From Drosophila pseudoobscura (lineage: Eukaryota > Arthropoda > Insecta > Diptera > Drosophilidae): a stretch of DNA of 64,000 bases. The stretch is from positions 17,865,001-17,929,000 of the forward strand of contig NC_046683.1 of assembly GCF_009870125.1 (NCBI RefSeq), in the 5' to 3' direction. Position numbers and translations under genes: made by a program. Shown in pieces: positions 60,487-64,000 of this stretch. Position 1 is the first letter of the stretch; each line of letters starts with the position of its first letter. The notes below the pieces were generated by a model. The model worked only from the letters and a program-made list of their open reading frames with translations, ran no database searches and was not told where the DNA came from.

Positions 60487-62231
60487 CTAGCGCTTGCGGT
60501 CCCTGGATCGTTCATCCCTATGCTTGTGGCCGGCGCGACTACCATGTCGGGGGTCGCCACCGTTGCCGCCTCCGCCACCGACACTGCTGCGATGCGATGA
60601 GGAATAGCGACTGTGCTTTCCAGAACTAGAGTTGGAATTGCGATACTTATCATCTCCAATGTTGTTGCTGCCGGCATGGTTGGAGCGATCCTTTTTCGTA
60701 TAGTAGTCGGATCTTTCCCGCGACGATTTCCTGAAAATAGCACTCAAAATTAATGAGATTATCCAGAGGGAAGACATATGCCACTTACCTCTTACGGTGC
60801 TTGCTGTGGGGGGAGCTGGAGCGCGTAGGGGATCGCGAGTAGTGTCGAGACTTCTTTTTGTGCTTCGGCGGCGTGCCAGAGCGCGTTCTCGGGGAGCGCC
60901 CACGATGCGACTTCTTCGTGCGTTCGCGGCTTGGCGACCGGGAGCGCGATCGGGAGCGTGGGGTACGTGACTGCGTGCGGGTCCGGGAGCGTGATCGTGA
61001 CCGGGAATCCTTCTCGGGCGACTTTTCCGACGGCAGTGGCAGTGGGACGGCTCGCTGGATAAATCCGCCCCAGGCATTGTGAGAGCCGTTGTTGCGGTCC
61101 ACCGTTATAACGGCGGGCGGTGTGTTGGCCTCCTTCGTCTTGGTGCGGGCGTCCAAATAACGCTTTTTCAGCTCGTCGACGGCAGCCTCTAGCTTCTCTA
61201 CGACGGGCTTAGGACGCGTGTACAGCTCCATGACTCGGTAGCAGATGTCTGTGATATCGGCCATGGGTACGCGGAAGATGCCGAACCACGGCGGATTGCT
61301 GGGAAGCGGGATGTTAAGTTTTCGAGTGCTCAGGTAAATGCAGGCGCAGGCTATCGCCTCCGGGGTGTAGCGCATGAAAACGTCCGTGCGCAATGAGTCG
61401 TTCATAAAGTTCCACGAGAGCTGCATAAGCTTCTCGTGCTTTTCGTACTGCAACACCTGCAGGTACATTACAACCAGCTTGTGGGGATGCTTTACGTGGA
61501 CGCAGAAGCCCAGTTCCTTAAGCACTCGGCGCTCGGCCTTAATCACCTGCATCTTTAGATTTGTGTAGTACTGGTCCAATACCATGGGTGCGATCTCCCT
61601 GCAAGAGAAAAGGGAGAATCAATCAGATACATAATTCACGGATTCGGGTTTATGTCTCTCACTTTTGGGCCCGCACTTGCTTGATATGATGGATCACGTT
61701 GATGACGTCGCGGATTCGGCGGGGCGCCTCCTCTATCTTGGAAGCAAGGCACACACAGCTCATGGCCACGGTCTCCATATTGTGGCGCACGAAACTCTTG
61801 GAGTAGAAAAATCGCTGGAAGAGCACTTGACCGGTGGCCATTGCCACCTGTGGTAGCCGCAATAGGATTCCAGCCGTCTGTATTAGCTCGCAGCCAAGTA
61901 TGCGCAGATCCTTTTCCGTCTCGTGGTCCAGCCCGTCCTGGCTGGACGGTGTCACATCAATTTTGCTTTCGGGTATCAGGCTGTTCTCCAGCGTCAGCAC
62001 GATTTTGTTGAACAGACGCGGATACATCGGCTTGGAGGTATCTCCTTCAGCACCGGCGCCCCCATCCTGGATGTCCACTCCCGTTCCGGCGGATATATTG
62101 TTAGAGATGTTAACGCTGTTCGAGTGCAGGGAGGTCACGGTGGTCAGCACATTAGAGATGGACTCAACTGTCACCGCTGTGGCCGTCACATTGCCGTGGA
62201 TAATGGCAGAGCCACCACCACGACTGGCCAT
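60487..62231 (-). CDS. CycL: Cyclin L (RS-domain cyclin, partner of CDK11-type kinases)
   Basis: Cyclin L works with CDK11/PITSLRE kinases in nuclear speckles to regulate pre-mRNA splicing. Exons (minus) are 62231-61663, 61598-60789 and 60730-60487, for 1623 nt and 540 residues. Residues 1-60 are low-complexity. Two cyclin boxes follow: first, [20 protein letters not shown] to [19 protein letters not shown] at about 70-178; second, [20 protein letters not shown] to [11 protein letters not shown] at about 190-320. The C-terminus (about 390-540) is a long Arg/Ser/His domain ([25 protein letters not shown]), the hallmark of cyclin L. The last intron is only 58 nt. The D. melanogaster counterpart is, I believe, CG16903. 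The start ATG at 62231 is the first in frame after a stop. Confidence 0.94.
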
Positions 62232-62456
62232 CTGTCAACGGAATCTGCAATTCGTCTTCTTAATATTTTCTTTTATTAAAAATATTTGGCGCTAGCTGTG
62301 GCTGCTTACTAAGTGGAACAAGTGAGTGGAAAAAACGAATGAGGCAGCGACGCCGGCAGCGCTGCCATCCGTGATTGCGTTGGAACTGGAACTGGTAAAA
62401 AGTTCACAGAAACGAATATGTATGTAAAATATTAATTTAAAGCCTCAAGACAGGCT

Positions 62457-62700
62457 TTACTGACTAATTGCAAAAACAAAGACAGCCTTATGGGAGAAGC
62501 ATGCAGTGAGAGCGAAAATATATATTCATCAGCTTGGCTTTCCAGTTGAGTTGGGAGCAGCGGCTTAAAGATCGATTGTTAACCATATATATATGTGTCA
62601 GTTCATATACTGAGAACATACCATCTGAATTTTCTGCGTATGCTCCCAGGTTTTCGGTTTTCTCTTCATGAGCCGCCAAGCAGCATAGTTGCCATTTTCG
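62457..62700 (-). repeat. Inverted repeat, right arm B (copy at 55965-56425)
   Basis: This is the reverse-complement partner of the DNA upstream of Mettl1; here it lies upstream of Cyclin L. A 63-residue minus-strand frame (62679-62488) crosses it. The frame is not clearly preserved in the left copy, so I do not call it a gene. Confidence 0.75.
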
Positions 62701-62736
62701 TACAACAAAATAAAAAGGAGTACTTCAAATAAGACA

Positions 62737-64000
62737 ATCTTGTAAAAAATGTATTCATCAATGTTCTAAAATTATATGGGCAGAGCTAAAGGTTTTAGTT
62801 AGTCAGCATTATTCAACGGAATATCAAAATTGAGCAATGGTAACGATTTTTCTCTTACGTTTTATTTTCATTTGACCTTCGCTAAAACCTTTTTTTGACT
62901 AAATCTAACAAAAGCAATAGTTTAAAATAAACTAGTCAAGTGGAAAATAGATTCATTAATTGTATCAAATTATGTGGGCATAGCTGGGCGTTCTTTCTAG
63001 CTAGTAATATTCGACGGAATATCAAAATATAGCAATATGAACGACTATCCTCTTCGTTTGTTTTGCTTGCCCATTTTCGCTAAAACCTTTTCTTATGCAA
63101 AATCCAATAAAAGCAAACATTAAGAATAAGTCAGTTAAGTAGAAAAATTATTCAACAATCGTATAAAACTATGTGGGCGTGGCCAAATATCGCAAATAAT
63201 ATTCGACGAAACATCAAAACTTAGCAATAGGGTTTCTATTCCTTGGCGGAGAACGATTAAGCTAACTATTTTAATTTTCCACCGAAAATAATAAAAATTT
63301 AATAATGTAAGCGCAGTTCAGGTAAAAGATATTGTGGTTTTTTTTTTAATTCAGAGGAAAGCTGGCATGAGTCTACAAGAAGAATTTGCAATCGTTAATA
63401 TTTTTCGCCATTTACCTCAAGTAGTTCAACTATTTAAATAGATGCGGCTTAAGTGAGCTAAGTTCGGTTTTTCATCATACGAGACGCAATATTGTTGTTG
63501 AGGAACCAAAATTGAGGCAAACAAATCAAAGTCTAGTATTTAAAATAAGCCAGTCAAGTAGAAAATAGATTTATCAATTGGATAAAATGATGTGGGCAGG
63601 GCTGAGAGATCTAGAAAGCTAGTAATATTCCACGGAATATACAAATCGGGGAATATATACCTTGAATTCGACAGTATATTTACGATATTTTGTTTAAATG
63701 AAACGGTATATTTTGGTATATTTCTGAGGGTCGGACGGTATATTTTATCGACAAGTCACACTGGTTACTGATACATCGGATTTATTCTTCGATGCATCGA
63801 AGAATTTCCCATTTGATTATAAAACCGAATATTCAACAAAGGAAAAATTAAACTTGAGCTTTCAAAGCAGAGTTTTACATATCATAGGACTAAACGAAAC
63901 AATATTTAACATAAAAGAAATGATTATGCTTTCATAGCAGTCTTTTACATATCACTGTAGATATCATCAGAGATAACTAATATTTCAAATAAGTACTATT
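62737..64000 (-). repeat. Inverted repeat, right arm A with ~200-bp periodic units; continues past window
   Basis: Reverse complement of 49965-51036, plus about 190 bp deleted from the left arm. Within it, a unit of TGTGGGC(A/G)(T/G)(G/A)GC, then AATATTCGACGGAATATCAA, then TAGCAATA recurs near 62775, 62973, 63172 and 63590, a spacing of about 200 bp (the last gap about two units). It looks like a diverged tandem array. Confidence 0.8.

Noticed and set aside
61834..62295. 153- and 118-residue plus-strand frames
   Set aside because: Antisense of Cyclin L exon 1.

Overview
This is a eukaryotic window from a Drosophila X chromosome (Muller element A). The evidence is short GT-AG introns, multi-exon genes with strong fly identity (csw, Unc-76, Mettl1, Rtca, a DRAM-family gene, Cyclin L), many CA/TG/ATGT microsatellites and DINE-1/SGM-like repeats. 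The repeats, and a Loa/bilbo-like LINE, suggest the obscura group. The species is inferred and not proven. Exon coordinates were worked out from reading frame, splice-site phase and family knowledge. The summed coding length of every model below is a multiple of three.

Layout. 1-5.7 kb is a nest of decayed retroelements: the end of a gypsy-like env reading frame, a Loa-like LINE on the minus strand, and a gag-only LTR-type remnant between 74-86 bp direct repeats. 5.7-10.7 kb is AT-rich with no recognised gene. 10.7-34.1 kb is corkscrew (csw, minus strand), the fly SHP2 tyrosine phosphatase. It has ten coding exons, an 18.7 kb intron, and inside that intron a separate 5' coding exon whose splice phase fits a protein lacking the N-terminal SH2 domain. 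37.3-49.3 kb is Unc-76 (minus strand, FEZ family) with a 10 kb intron. 49.5-56.4 kb is accessory DNA: a periodic repeat array, and a near-palindrome of two inverted copies of a transposon. Each copy carries an intact three-exon gene for a 186-residue DUF4806-like protein, and the pair sits between 73-bp direct repeats. 56.5-62.3 kb is a compact housekeeping block: Mettl1 (+), Rtca (-), DRAM-like (+), Cyclin L (-). 62.5-64 kb is an inverted copy of the sequence left of that block.

How the parts relate. csw and Unc-76 are long neurodevelopmental or signalling genes with large introns. The four-gene block is compact, with tail-to-tail ends about 60 bp apart (Mettl1/Rtca) and a 285 bp divergent promoter interval (Rtca/DRAM). 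The block is bracketed by inverted duplications (about 49,965-51,036 plus 55,965-56,425 on the left, 62,457-64,000 on the right). That arrangement would fit an inversion with staggered breaks or ectopic exchange between repeats.

The most interesting features are the palindromic DUF4806 element, the inverted duplication around the gene block, and the alternative csw exons.
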